From contig NZ_HE978582.1 of assembly GCF_000311865.1 (NCBI RefSeq), positions 309,971 through 373,970 on the forward strand: a stretch of DNA of 64,000 nt. The letters run 5' to 3'. The notes beneath the pieces were generated by a model. The model was given only the letters and a program-made list of their open reading frames with translations. It searched no databases and was not told where the DNA came from. This document shows, piece after piece, positions 44,214 to 53,617 of the stretch. The position numbers were made by a program, and so were the translations under genes. The first letter of the stretch is position 1, and each line of letters starts with the position of its first letter. The stretch is from Peptoniphilus obesi ph1. GTDB lineage: Bacteria > Bacillota > Clostridia > Tissierellales > Peptoniphilaceae.

Positions 44214-45374
44214 TTAGAATTTGTTTAACTCAACAATTTCACTGAATGTTTGTAATTGAGTTTTAACTTGTCCAAAGTCAACCATTTGTTGGTCATAACC
44301 CATTTTAATAAGTGGGATTCCTGCTTCTTCAAAAGCTTTTTTAAGTGAAGGATATTCCATTTCTTCAGTATCATTGAAGTTCATCATGAATAATAGACAT
44401 CCGTCAGCTCCGCTTTCTTTAGCAAGATTTACAACATAAGCTGGTCTCTTCCAAATATCTGGGTCATATAGTAGTGGATCTTCGTCCATTCTAGCAAATT
44501 GATCAGCAAGCGCTAGCATTGGATCTTCAATTGAAGTATCAACATCTACTTTAAGTCCTCTAGATTCAGCTGCTACGTCGTCTCCAACTATAGCAACCTT
44601 GTATTGGTCAAAAATATCTAATAGACCTGGGTTATCAGTTATAACACCAGATGTAATAACTTTTAGTCCATCCCAATCTTCTTCTGGCATATCTTTTAAA
44701 ATAGCATTGATTTTCTTTAGATATTCAGAGTGTTCATCTTTAAGCATGTGGTTTGATGCTTTAAGAACTCTACATCTTTCAGATGCTTTTATAGTTTGTG
44801 GATGACTTGCTGCAAGTTTTACAAATTCTCTTTGAAGTGCTCTATTTTCATTGTAAACTTCAAAAGCTTTCTTTAGATTTTCATCTGTAATTTTTACATC
44901 ACAAATCTTTTCTAATTCTTCTTTTGCTTCGTTGAAAATTCTAGCATTGTATTCTTTACCAAAGTCTTCTTTTCTGTGTTGACCATGGTTTAAGAATATC
45001 ATTGGAATTTTTCTTCCAGCTGATACTTTATAGTTTTGTGATAATGGTCTTAAAGTATCATCAAGTGTTGTTAACATTGAAGCAGATAGACCGTCTAATG
45101 AGCCATCAAGTGACATTTCTAAACATCTTAATGCTAATGAATAATAAAATGTTGGGAAATAGTTTTTAGCTTTTTCTATTGGACCTTGTCCACCCCATAC
45201 TCCTATAGGTACAAGTCCGCCTGCGTATATAATTTCTTCAGGTGCATAATATGGGAATACTCCAACACATTTTTTACCTTCAGCTAAATATTTATCAATT
45301 TGTTCTCTTTGATTTTCAGCTATATGACATAAATTATCTAATAATTCTCTTAACTCGCTCATTTCATACCTCAC
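44214..45374 (-). CDS. hgdB: 2-Hydroxyglutaryl-CoA dehydratase, beta subunit
   Basis: A 386-residue subunit of the radical dehydratase that converts (R)-2-hydroxyglutaryl-CoA to glutaconyl-CoA. It has the HGD-D family layout of two Rossmann-like halves and conserved cysteines for a [4Fe-4S] cluster. Size matches HgdB of Acidaminococcus (about 379). Characteristic features are FPYYAPEEIIYAGGLVPIGV near residue 40 and CLLFMMNFNDTEEMEYPSLK near 325. It starts directly after hgdA and ends the hgdC-hgdA-hgdB operon. Confidence 0.93.
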   Translation of the reverse strand: MRYEMSELRELLDNLCHIAENQREQIDKYLAEGKKCVGVFPYYAPEEIIYAGGLVPIGVWGGQGPIEKAKNYFPTFYYSLALRCLEMSLDGSLDGLSASMLTTLDDTLRPLSQNYKVSAGRKIPMIFLNHGQHRKEDFGKEYNARIFNEAKEELEKICDVKITDENLKKAFEVYNENRALQREFVKLAASHPQTIKASERCRVLKASNHMLKDEHSEYLKKINAILKDMPEEDWDGLKVITSGVITDNPGLLDIFDQYKVAIVGDDVAAESRGLKVDVDTSIEDPMLALADQFARMDEDPLLYDPDIWKRPAYVVNLAKESGADGCLLFMMNFNDTEEMEYPSLKKAFEEAGIPLIKMGYDQQMVDFGQVKTQLQTFSEIVELNKF

Positions 45375-46700
45375 TTATATAGTTGTTTTTGACCAGTCAG
45401 TTTCTTTTGTGTTTTCAAAGTTAGTGTAAATTTCTTCGCCTTTAGCGATTCTATCTTGTTTTCTTTCTTCCATGATTTCAACTAAACCTTGAACTCTAGT
45501 CTTGTATTGTTCTACTGAGAAGTTTCTTTCGTCTGCTTGGTCTCCATCAAAGTAAACTACAGGTATGTCTAAGTCTTCCTTCCATCTTCTTGAAATTTCA
45601 GGCATAGCTCCTGACCATGGTTTACATGATCTGTTGAAGTTTACTAATGCACCACTTATACCATTTTCTTTAGCCATTGTTTCTCTCCATTCAACTCCGT
45701 CTTCTATACATACAGAGCATGGAGCTTTACAATAAGCTGCAGCCATTTCTCTAACTGTTTCATATCTAAATCCAAATGCAGGTGCATAAACAACTGCTGT
45801 TACGTTAACCCCTTTATTCTTTAGTGGTTCGAATAGTGGTCTAAGTGCTGGCCAGCATGGTATACCTTCAAAAAGAATTCTGTGTTCTTCTGGATATTGC
45901 CATGTAGAAGTACCTTCTCTTACTGATTGTTCAAATTCTTCAGAAAGTAATTCGAATCCTTCAGCTGCTCTAACATCACATCTAGCTGCTACTATATCAG
46001 CCATATGGTTAAATAGGTCAAATCCAGAAAGTGGAGATGGTTTATATTTCATATATGAACAAGCTTTTAACCAAGCTGCTGCTGTTCTATTAGCTATATC
46101 ACATGCTTCTTGGAATTTTGATTCATCAAATTTTTTGCCTGTTAATTTTTCTAGTTCTTTTATAGCATATTCGAATTGTCCCATTAGGTAATCAACTTTT
46201 TCTTCTGGAACATCGATTGTGTTTTGATAAGGAATGTCAATCATGATCATTGGTATGTCATGAATTCTTGCTATATTTTCATACCATTTTGTCATCATGT
46301 TACAGATGTTATTACAGCATAGTACGAAATCTGGTTGTGGCATCTTTCTTGAGTCAGTTGGTTCACCTAGTGCAAATGCAAGTGAAATTCTTGCATAACC
46401 ACAAATATCGTTATCATAACCTGCATCTTCAGCTACTTGACAAAGTCTTAATCCATCTTTTTTAGCTGCAGTTGTTGCTGCGTGGTTTTCAGGATATACA
46501 ACTTGTAAATCAAAAGCTTTTGCAAGCTCAATTGGGAATTTTGATGATGACCATCCAACTAATTCTCCTCTTTGTTTAGCATCCCAAGCATCTCCATAAA
46601 CAGCATCTACAACGTCACGAAGAACTTGAGCTGCTGGTTTTTTACCTTCAATTGGTCTTGGTTTTTTGCCAGGAATTTTTTCTAATACTTTTTCAGACAT
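45375..46700 (-). CDS. hgdA: 2-Hydroxyglutaryl-CoA dehydratase, alpha subunit
   Basis: A 441-residue subunit, the larger partner of HgdB. Family features are VGWSSSKFPIELAKAFDLQV, the Cys-rich FVLCCNNICNMMTKWYEN (~126-143) and FNRSCKPWSG (~350-359). The heterodimer binds the [4Fe-4S] cluster and flavin and uses one electron from HgdC to make a ketyl radical. Paired with GctAB and Gcd here, glutamate fermentation is the clear role. hgdB starts at the base after its stop. Confidence 0.94.
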   Translation of the reverse strand: MSEKVLEKIPGKKPRPIEGKKPAAQVLRDVVDAVYGDAWDAKQRGELVGWSSSKFPIELAKAFDLQVVYPENHAATTAAKKDGLRLCQVAEDAGYDNDICGYARISLAFALGEPTDSRKMPQPDFVLCCNNICNMMTKWYENIARIHDIPMIMIDIPYQNTIDVPEEKVDYLMGQFEYAIKELEKLTGKKFDESKFQEACDIANRTAAAWLKACSYMKYKPSPLSGFDLFNHMADIVAARCDVRAAEGFELLSEEFEQSVREGTSTWQYPEEHRILFEGIPCWPALRPLFEPLKNKGVNVTAVVYAPAFGFRYETVREMAAAYCKAPCSVCIEDGVEWRETMAKENGISGALVNFNRSCKPWSGAMPEISRRWKEDLDIPVVYFDGDQADERNFSVEQYKTRVQGLVEIMEERKQDRIAKGEEIYTNFENTKETDWSKTTI

Positions 46701-46752
46701 AATATCCTCCTAAATTCTATATATAAATAATCTTATAAATTTAACTTACTTA

Positions 46753-47571
46753 CTATTTACTAGCTTGCTTTTCTTTAAGCAATTTTTGTTGGTATTTTTG
46801 GTTAGCAAATATTGCTGCACCTAAAGCTCCATTTAGCTGACAATATTCAGATGTTTTGATGTCATGGTTAAGACTCCTTTCAAGTGCTCTTACCATACCT
46901 TCATTAAGTGCAACTCCACCAGTCATAACAACATCATCTTTTACCCCAACTCTTTTTGCAAGAGATGAAACTCTCGCTGCTATTGCTGAGTGAATACCTT
47001 TTACAATATCTTCTATTTTTTTGCCCTCAGCAAGTTGTGATATAACTTCTGATTCAGCAAATACAGTACAAGTTGAAGATATGCTAACATCTTCAGTTGA
47101 ATTTTCATCTAAATCATCAAGATCTGATACATCAACTTCAAGCACTCTAGCAATTACATCTAAAAATCTTCCAGTACCCGCTGCACACTTATCATTCATA
47201 ACGAAGTTTTCTAATACTCCGCCTTCTCCAATTTTAAGTGCTTTGGCATCTTGTCCGCCAATATCTATTATAGTATGAACTTTAGGAAATAAGAAATATG
47301 CTCCCTTAGCATGGCATGATAATTCTGACATTTGAAAGTCTGCTTCTTCTAGGGTATTTCTACCATAGCCTGTTGCAGTTACATAGTTTATATCATCCAT
47401 AGTAAGGTTTGCTGCTTCTAAAACTTTTGTAATTGATCTTTTTGGTCCAGTTGTTCCTGCTCCAACATCAACTACAGCATTAGCAACTATTTCTTCTCCA
47501 TTTTTAAGGATCAATGCTTTTGATGCGGTTGAACCAACATCAACTCCCATAGTATATATAGTTTTTGCCAT
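46753..47571 (-). CDS. hgdC: 2-Hydroxyglutaryl-CoA dehydratase activator (ATP-driven electron donor)
   Basis: A 272-residue ASKHA-fold ATPase that hydrolyses ATP to push one low-potential electron into HgdAB. The phosphate loop GVDVGSTASK (9-18), DIGGQDAK (~103-110) and the helix-cluster-helix cysteines are all present: C129 (CAAGTGRFLDV) and C168 (SSTCTVFAES), two positions beyond those of the Acidaminococcus enzyme. The homodimer holds one oxygen-sensitive [4Fe-4S] cluster between these cysteines. First gene of its own operon, with a good promoter upstream. Confidence 0.95.
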   Translation of the reverse strand: MAKTIYTMGVDVGSTASKALILKNGEEIVANAVVDVGAGTTGPKRSITKVLEAANLTMDDINYVTATGYGRNTLEEADFQMSELSCHAKGAYFLFPKVHTIIDIGGQDAKALKIGEGGVLENFVMNDKCAAGTGRFLDVIARVLEVDVSDLDDLDENSTEDVSISSTCTVFAESEVISQLAEGKKIEDIVKGIHSAIAARVSSLAKRVGVKDDVVMTGGVALNEGMVRALERSLNHDIKTSEYCQLNGALGAAIFANQKYQQKLLKEKQASK

Positions 47572-47619
47572 AAAAACCTCTCATCTTTTATTATTTATAT
47601 GAAACTATTCTACATTGAT

Positions 47620-47648
47620 ATTGTACTATTAATAATAATAAAAGTCAA
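47620..47648 (-). promoter_or_regulatory. Promoter of hgdC-hgdA-hgdB
   Basis: TTGACT (47643-47648), 17-nt spacer and TACAAT (47620-47625) on the minus strand, 50 nt before the hgdC start and just after the gcdA terminator. Confidence 0.6.
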
Positions 47649-47685
47649 AAATGTTAGTCAAATAGTCATTCTTCATTCTTATAGA

Positions 47686-47722
47686 TAAAAAAAATAATAA
47701 GGCCAGAAGCCTTATTATTTTT
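47686..47722 (-). terminator. Intrinsic terminator of the gcd-gct operon
   Basis: On the minus strand AATAATAAGGC pairs with GCCTTATTATT around a short loop, flanked by T's. It separates the gcd/gct genes from the hgd genes. Confidence 0.75.
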
Positions 47723-47738
47723 TATAATTAATCAATAA

Positions 47739-49517
47739 TTATTTTCTAAACACATTGTCGTAATCTCTTATTACTCTTGGAAGTAACATTTGATGTACTG
47801 GACAAATTGATTCTGGATTTTGATAACAGCTTTCTGTAAATGCTATCATGTAGTTTCTCATCATATTCATTTGTACTACTTCATCAACTAGACCAAGTTT
47901 AGCACAGTATTTAGGACTTGATTTTTCTACATAATTTTGAATTAGATTATTCATCTTATCAATTGTAGGTTGTAAATCTTTTCCAGCTTTTTTATCTTTA
48001 GCAAGTCTTCTTGAATACATTGCTACTGATGCTGTTTCAGGATTCATTACGTTGATTTCAGTTGTAGCAAGTCCTAAACTGAAAGCATTTGTGTCATTAC
48101 CTTGTGGTCCACCTAGTACATAGTGAGCTGCAGCTGTACCTTTTCTCATTGTAACTTCCATTTGTGGAAGATCTGAGTTTTGGATTGAGTAGATTAGTGA
48201 TTGTCCAAGTCCTAGTAATTCTGCTCTTTCTGCGTCATCACCAACATCTATACCAGTTGTATCTTGTAACCAGATGATTGGTAGTCTATCTCTTGCACAA
48301 AGTGTAACAAATTCGTTCATCTTTATTAGACCTTGTCTGTATAGTTTTCCACCAATACCTACTGCTTTTTCTTTATATTCAGGATAGTTCATTAAGAATC
48401 CTTGAACGTTTGCTACAACACCTACTGGAAGACCGCCAACTTTAGCAAGTCCTGTTACCATTTCTGGTCCGTAGCCTTTTTTGTATTCTAAGAATTCAGA
48501 ACCGTCAAATAATCTTGATAATACATCATAGATATCATATGCTTTTTTCTTATTAGCAGGGATGATTGAGTACATATCATTTACATCATATACTGGGTTT
48601 TTAGGATCATCTACTCTAAAGAAGTCTAGGTTGTAAGTTGGAAGCATATCAACATATTTTTTGATACCTTCGATCATTCCATCTTCTTCTACATATACTT
48701 CTCTAAAGAATCCAGTTTCTGCAAAGTGAACGCCAACAGATCCTGGAGGTGCTACTTTTTTAGCATTCATTGTTTGATCTGCTATTTGGTTAGCTCCTTC
48801 TTCATCGATGTATCCCTTAGGGTTCATACCACCAAGTATACCTGCTCCACCAACTGCCATGTTTGCATCTTTGTGTGCAATAAGGATTGTAGGTGAAATT
48901 GAGTGGTATCCACCACCTGCTGGGTTAGTACCATAGATACCAACTATTACAGGAATACCTAATTGGTTAAGTTGAGAGTTTCTATAGAAAGGAGTACCTC
49001 CTCCTCTTCTATTTGGATAAACTTTTTCTTGAACATCAAGTTTTACACCTGAACAGTTAAGAACATATACTAGAGGTATTCTTAATCTTTTTGCAGTATC
49101 TGATGCACGAAGTAAGTTTTCAGCTTGTCCTGGAACCCAAGCACCTGCAAGTTTTTTGTTGTCAGATGCAATTATATAAGCCCATTTTCCATTGATTCTT
49201 CCAAGACCTTTGATAAGACTTGTTGAACCATTGTCATTGTCTTCTGGGTTATAAAGTGAATTAAGTGGGCACCATGTTCCTTCATCAACTAGTTCGTATA
49301 GACGTTGAAGAGCTGTCCATTCGCCTCTTTCATTTACTTTTTCATCTGGTTTACCTGCAGCTTGTGCAGTTTGTATAAGTTCTTGAATTTCTTCTTCTAT
49401 TTTTCTTATTTCTTCGAAGTTTTCTTTATAAAACTCTGTTTGTTGGTCTGATTGTTTTAACGGTTGACCAATAACCGGCATATTTTTAAAATATGAATTT
49501 AAAGAATAGTTACTCAT
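47739..49517 (-). CDS. gcdA: Glutaconyl-CoA decarboxylase alpha subunit (carboxyltransferase)
   Basis: A 592-residue carboxyltransferase that moves the carboxyl of glutaconyl-CoA to biotin on GcdC, producing crotonyl-CoA. It is a double-crotonase-fold protein of the acetyl-CoA carboxylase carboxyltransferase family, with GTNPAGGGYHSISPTILIAH and GGPQGNDTNAFSLGLATTEI as the oxyanion-hole regions. Length matches known GcdA (about 587). It ends the operon gcdD-gcdC-gcdB-gctA-gctB-gcdA. Confidence 0.95.
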   Translation of the reverse strand: MSNYSLNSYFKNMPVIGQPLKQSDQQTEFYKENFEEIRKIEEEIQELIQTAQAAGKPDEKVNERGEWTALQRLYELVDEGTWCPLNSLYNPEDNDNGSTSLIKGLGRINGKWAYIIASDNKKLAGAWVPGQAENLLRASDTAKRLRIPLVYVLNCSGVKLDVQEKVYPNRRGGGTPFYRNSQLNQLGIPVIVGIYGTNPAGGGYHSISPTILIAHKDANMAVGGAGILGGMNPKGYIDEEGANQIADQTMNAKKVAPPGSVGVHFAETGFFREVYVEEDGMIEGIKKYVDMLPTYNLDFFRVDDPKNPVYDVNDMYSIIPANKKKAYDIYDVLSRLFDGSEFLEYKKGYGPEMVTGLAKVGGLPVGVVANVQGFLMNYPEYKEKAVGIGGKLYRQGLIKMNEFVTLCARDRLPIIWLQDTTGIDVGDDAERAELLGLGQSLIYSIQNSDLPQMEVTMRKGTAAAHYVLGGPQGNDTNAFSLGLATTEINVMNPETASVAMYSRRLAKDKKAGKDLQPTIDKMNNLIQNYVEKSSPKYCAKLGLVDEVVQMNMMRNYMIAFTESCYQNPESICPVHQMLLPRVIRDYDNVFRK

Positions 49518-49536
49518 ACTTGCTCCTTATTTTATA

Positions 49537-50331
49537 TCATTCCTTAGGAATTTTTATGAATGCTTGACCTGGGTCGATTTCTTCTCTGATTAATTTGATT
49601 ACATCTTCTTCAGGTTCTTCTAATTTAACAGCTTTTGATACATCAAGATCAAATCCAGTGTTTTCTAGAACATCTTCTGGGCTTGAGCTTGGATAGTAAC
49701 CTGCTAGATACATTCTCTTAGTATCTTCATCAAATTTTAAGATACCTTTGTCAGTTACAACCATTTGTGGACCAACATTTCCTGGAATACCAGCTTTTTC
49801 TCTTCCGCCAGGACCATCCATCCAGCCTGGAGAAGTGATGTAGTCTACTTCTTTCATGAATCTTCTTTTTTCGTGTTGCATCATTATTATAGTATTTACA
49901 TAAGTTGCAATACCGTTTGCTCCACCTGATCCAGTAAATCTTGTCTTAGGATTGTTGTAATCACCAATTACAGTTGAGTTTACGTTTCCGTATGGGTCAA
50001 TTTGAGCTCCACCGATAAAAGCGATCATTCTCTTTTTATCATGTTGGTATTCACATGCTTCAAATCCTATAAATCTAACGTTTGGCCATTGTACTCCACA
50101 GTGAGCCATGAATCTGTTATCACCAACAGATCTTGGTACTTCAATTGGACTACAGTCCATTAATCCACTTTCTACTATTATATAGCAGTTTGGTGCATAT
50201 GCTCTTTTTGCAACAGATGCTCCTATTAGTGGTAAACCTGTTCCTACTATTACTACTTGATCATCTTTGATTTGTCTTGCAATAGTAACAGCTTGCATTT
50301 CTTTATTTGTATAATTTTTGTAATTAGCCAT
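49537..50331 (-). CDS. gctB: Glutaconate CoA-transferase subunit B
   Basis: A 264-residue family I CoA-transferase subunit that passes CoA to (R)-2-hydroxyglutarate. The catalytic glutamate is E54 (IIVESGLM), the same number as in the Acidaminococcus enzyme. It starts 2 nt after gctA, with AAGGAGG in the gctA end. Next in the operon is gcdA. Confidence 0.94.
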   Translation of the reverse strand: MANYKNYTNKEMQAVTIARQIKDDQVVIVGTGLPLIGASVAKRAYAPNCYIIVESGLMDCSPIEVPRSVGDNRFMAHCGVQWPNVRFIGFEACEYQHDKKRMIAFIGGAQIDPYGNVNSTVIGDYNNPKTRFTGSGGANGIATYVNTIIMMQHEKRRFMKEVDYITSPGWMDGPGGREKAGIPGNVGPQMVVTDKGILKFDEDTKRMYLAGYYPSSSPEDVLENTGFDLDVSKAVKLEEPEEDVIKLIREEIDPGQAFIKIPKE

Positions 50332-50333
50332 TA

Positions 50334-51296
50334 TTATTTATCCTCCTTTAGGACATTTGTCGCATATCCAAATCCTGGTACTGGTTTAAGATTAACAAGT
50401 CTTGTAGCTCCTAATTTATTAAGGTAAGCTTCATGATCTTCTACATCATAAACCCATTCTTTTACGAATTCTTTGAAGTCTTCTTCAGTTTTTGAAACTA
50501 TATTGTAGTGTTTGAAGAAATCTCCATCATAATCATAGTAGTCATAACATTGTGATGGGTGAGCTCCAAATGGTACTTGAACTACTGCATCAACACAGAA
50601 TGCTGGAATTGAGTTCTTAGTTGGGTCACGTCTTATATATTCATTAGATACTAATTCTTCACAAGTAACAATTGTTTTCTTAGCTGCTACTGCGATATCA
50701 ACATCGTGGAATTCGTCTCCAATAATTCTACAAGTTCCATCAGGTGATGCCATTTGTACGTGGATAATTGCTGTATCTATTTCAGGCACTGGACAAGCTA
50801 TTACTTTGTCGCCTTTTTTGAATGGATTTTCAACTTCTACGAATTTTTCGTTAGGAAGTTTGTCAATTTTTGCTCTTTGTTCTCTTGAGATACCCCATTT
50901 TTCAGTAAGTCCTGTTCCCATCATAAGTTTTACAGGTAAGTAAGGTAGTCCTAAAGAAGCTGCATGAAGTCTTAACATTTCAACGTCTTGTGAATAGTCT
51001 TCATACAATAATTTTCCTTCTTCTATATGTTTTCTAAATCTTCTTGATACGTTAGTGTATCCTGAGTTAGCTGTATAACAGTTAATGTAAGCTAATACTC
51101 TGTCTTCACCTATTAATAAATCCCAATCTCCACCTGCTGGTCCTGCCTCTGCTATAAAGTCTTTTTTACCTTGACGAAGAATTTCGTAAACTGCTGCATA
51201 TGGCTTTCTGTTTGTAGTAAATCCGCCAAAAGAGATTACATCTCCATCTTCAACATATTTACTTATAGCATCTTTTAAACTATAAATTTTACTCAA
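50334..51296 (-). CDS. gctA: Glutaconate CoA-transferase subunit A
   Basis: A 320-residue partner of GctB. The N-terminal part carries the usual family I pattern GDVISFGGFTTNRKPYAAVY (~18-37), and the size matches known GctA (about 320). It is the non-catalytic half that completes the active site. Upstream is gcdB, with a 111-nt gap that has no clear terminator. Confidence 0.94.
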   Translation of the reverse strand: MSKIYSLKDAISKYVEDGDVISFGGFTTNRKPYAAVYEILRQGKKDFIAEAGPAGGDWDLLIGEDRVLAYINCYTANSGYTNVSRRFRKHIEEGKLLYEDYSQDVEMLRLHAASLGLPYLPVKLMMGTGLTEKWGISREQRAKIDKLPNEKFVEVENPFKKGDKVIACPVPEIDTAIIHVQMASPDGTCRIIGDEFHDVDIAVAAKKTIVTCEELVSNEYIRRDPTKNSIPAFCVDAVVQVPFGAHPSQCYDYYDYDGDFFKHYNIVSKTEEDFKEFVKEWVYDVEDHEAYLNKLGATRLVNLKPVPGFGYATNVLKEDK

Positions 51297-51407
51297 GATT
51301 ATGCCTCCTTAATAATTTAATCTTATATCTTATTTCATTTATATAATATCATATAACATAAACAAAAGGAAATTCTCAAAAAGAATTTCCAATTGTCAAT
51401 ATCTAAA

Positions 51408-52544
51408 TCATCCAAACATTATTAAAAATACACCAGCTGCTACTGCTGATCCTATAACACCTGCTACGTTAGGTCCCATAGCGTGCATTAATAAGAAGTT
51501 TGTTGGGTTATATTTTCTACCTTCGACTTGAGCAACTCTTGCTGCCATTGGTACCGCAGATACACCTGCTGAACCGATAAGTGGGTTGATTTTTCCACCT
51601 GTTATATAGTAAAGAAGTTTACCAAATAAAACTCCTCCTACAGTTGCACATGCAAAAGCCATAAGTCCAAGACATATTATCTTTATTGTTGCAAGAGAAA
51701 GGAATATTTCTCCATTTGCTGTTGCTCCAACTGTTGTACCAAGCATGATTGTTACAATATTCATTAGAGCGTTTTGTGCTGTATCTGAAAGTCTTGCAGT
51801 AACTCCTGATTCTTTAAATAAGTTACCAAGCATAAGTAGACCAAGAAGTGGTGCTACTGATGGTAATAGTAAAGCTGTAAATAATACTACAACTACTGGG
51901 AATACTATTTTTTCAGCTTTAGAAACAGGTCTTAATGCAACCATTTTTGTTTCACGTTCTTTTTTAGTAGTTAATGCTTTCATAATTGGTGGTTGAATTA
52001 AAGGAATAAGAGCCATATATGAATATGCAGCAACCGCAATTGGTGCAAGTAAGTGAGGTGCCAATGTGTTTGTTACATATATTGCTGTAGGGCCATCCGC
52101 TCCACCGATAATTCCTATTGCTGCTGCTTCTTGTGGGGCAAAGCCTAGAGCTACTGCTACTGTAAAAGCTATATAAATCCCGAATTGTGCAGCTGAACCC
52201 AGTAGTAATGAAATAGGGTTAGCAATTAGTGGTGCAAAGTCTGTCATTGATCCAACACCCATGAATATTAGGCATGGGAATAGATTTGATTTAACTCCGC
52301 CGTATATAATTCTTAAAACACCTTGATCATACCAAGGTTCTGTTTCAAGCATAAGATTTGCTTGTGGTAAATTTGAGAGCATCATACCAAAAGCTATTGG
52401 TAATAATAGTAATGGTTCGAATTGTTTTTTTATGGCAAGGTAAAGTAGTATAAAAGATACTAAAAACATTACACAATTTTGCCATGTTAAAGCTGCAAAA
52501 CCTGATTCTCCCAATATACCTGAAAGTGCGTTTACAAATATCAC
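51408..52544 (-). CDS. gcdB: Glutaconyl-CoA decarboxylase beta subunit (Na+ pump)
   Basis: A 378-residue polytopic protein of the OadB/MmdB/GcdB family. It decarboxylates carboxybiotin and exports Na+. The signature [20 protein letters not shown] (~145-164) and [16 protein letters not shown] (~325-340) carry the residues implicated in Na+ and biotin handling in the family. About nine to eleven membrane segments. GGAGG precedes the ATG. It is the step that turns glutamate fermentation into a Na+ gradient. Confidence 0.95.
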   Translation of the reverse strand: MIFVNALSGILGESGFAALTWQNCVMFLVSFILLYLAIKKQFEPLLLLPIAFGMMLSNLPQANLMLETEPWYDQGVLRIIYGGVKSNLFPCLIFMGVGSMTDFAPLIANPISLLLGSAAQFGIYIAFTVAVALGFAPQEAAAIGIIGGADGPTAIYVTNTLAPHLLAPIAVAAYSYMALIPLIQPPIMKALTTKKERETKMVALRPVSKAEKIVFPVVVVLFTALLLPSVAPLLGLLMLGNLFKESGVTARLSDTAQNALMNIVTIMLGTTVGATANGEIFLSLATIKIICLGLMAFACATVGGVLFGKLLYYITGGKINPLIGSAGVSAVPMAARVAQVEGRKYNPTNFLLMHAMGPNVAGVIGSAVAAGVFLIMFG

Positions 52545-52587
52545 TGTAATTTCCTCCTAAATATTGTTCAGTATATTGTCTAACTAA

Positions 52588-53001
52588 TTAGTTAAGTTCA
52601 GCTATTACTTGGTCAGTGTCTACTGTTTCTCCTACTTTAACTTTCATAGAAATTGTACCATCTGCTGGTGCTACTATTTCGTTTTCCATCTTCATAGCTT
52701 CAAGAACAACTACAACATCTCCTGCTGATACTTGGTCTCCATCGTTTACAAGAACTTTTAAGATATTTCCTGGCATTGGAGCTACAACACTATTTTCGCC
52801 TGATCCTGATGCTGCAGGAGCTGGTGCTGGTTCTGCTTTAGGAGCTGGTGCCGCTTGAGGAGCTGCTGCTGGTGCTGCTTGAGGAGCTGCAGGAGCTGCT
52901 GGTTGACCAAAATCTGCCATTGATAATGATTTAGGAGCTCCGCCTACTTTTTCAACTTCTACTTCAAAAACTTTTCCGTCTACTTTAACTTGATACTTCA
53001 T
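52588..53001 (-). CDS. gcdC: Glutaconyl-CoA decarboxylase gamma subunit (biotin carrier)
   Basis: A 137-residue biotin carrier. A short N-terminal domain ([19 protein letters not shown]) is linked by a ~40-residue Ala/Pro-rich hinge to a biotinyl domain with the biotinylation site EAMKMEN. The hinge lets biotin swing between GcdA and the membrane subunit. I chose ATG 53001 since AGGAAGG is 9 nt upstream; the alternative ATG at 53010 touches that site. Confidence 0.93.
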   Translation of the reverse strand: MKYQVKVDGKVFEVEVEKVGGAPKSLSMADFGQPAAPAAPQAAPAAAPQAAPAPKAEPAPAPAASGSGENSVVAPMPGNILKVLVNDGDQVSAGDVVVVLEAMKMENEIVAPADGTISMKVKVGETVDTDQVIAELN

Positions 53002-53033
53002 TTTATACATCCTTCCTTATTTTTATTTTCTAC

Positions 53034-53336
53034 TTATTTTCTTTTTATTGATGTTATTTTAAACTTATCAACTGGTCTTTTAATTTCTTCACTAACTGCA
53101 GCTATAATTGCTGCCACTAATGCACTATCTTCCTTACTTTCTACTTTTTTGGCTGGTTTAGAAGCTGCTTTACTAGCTTCAGGTTTTTGACTAGTCTTTC
53201 CTGCTATTGAGCCAACAGCAGCTGATATAATCTTTACAAATATTGCTAAAGATATTAATGATAGAAAAACTATTGCAAAACCTACTAATGACACTTGTAG
53301 CGCTTCTGCTACAGTCATTGTTTCACTTGCCCACAT
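53034..53336 (-). CDS. gcdD: Glutaconyl-CoA decarboxylase delta subunit (OadG-like anchor)
   Basis: A 100-residue OadG-type protein: one membrane helix (VSLVGFAIVFLSLISLAIFV), an Ala/Lys/Ser-rich linker and a C-terminal helix (SALVAAIIAAVSEEI) of the kind that contacts the carboxyltransferase. It anchors GcdA to the pump. GGGAGG precedes ATG 53336. First gene of the operon. Confidence 0.88.
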   Translation of the reverse strand: MWASETMTVAEALQVSLVGFAIVFLSLISLAIFVKIISAAVGSIAGKTSQKPEASKAASKPAKKVESKEDSALVAAIIAAVSEEIKRPVDKFKITSIKRK

Positions 53337-53395
53337 AATGACACCTCCCTTTTGTCAATTCCCTTACTTGTGAAATCATTTTCAATATCGAAATA

Positions 53396-53424
53396 ATTAT
53401 AACAAATTAAAAATACTATTTCAA
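53396..53424 (-). promoter_or_regulatory. Promoter of the gcd-gct operon
   Basis: TTGAAA (53419-53424), 17-nt spacer and a perfect TATAAT (53396-53401) on the minus strand, leaving a 50-60-nt leader before gcdD. Confidence 0.65.
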
Positions 53425-53617
53425 TAAAGCCTGCTGACTTTAATTGAATTTACTAGCATTAGTCTTATTATAACAAAAATATTTTAATTATATATGCTAT
53501 ATTTAAAATTATTTATATATAATTTTTTCTTACATTTCAATCTTTTTTATTAGATTTTTTTAATTTATAGTATACTAATTAATGGTAAGATATTTTTATA
53601 TTTTTATTGGAGGTAAT

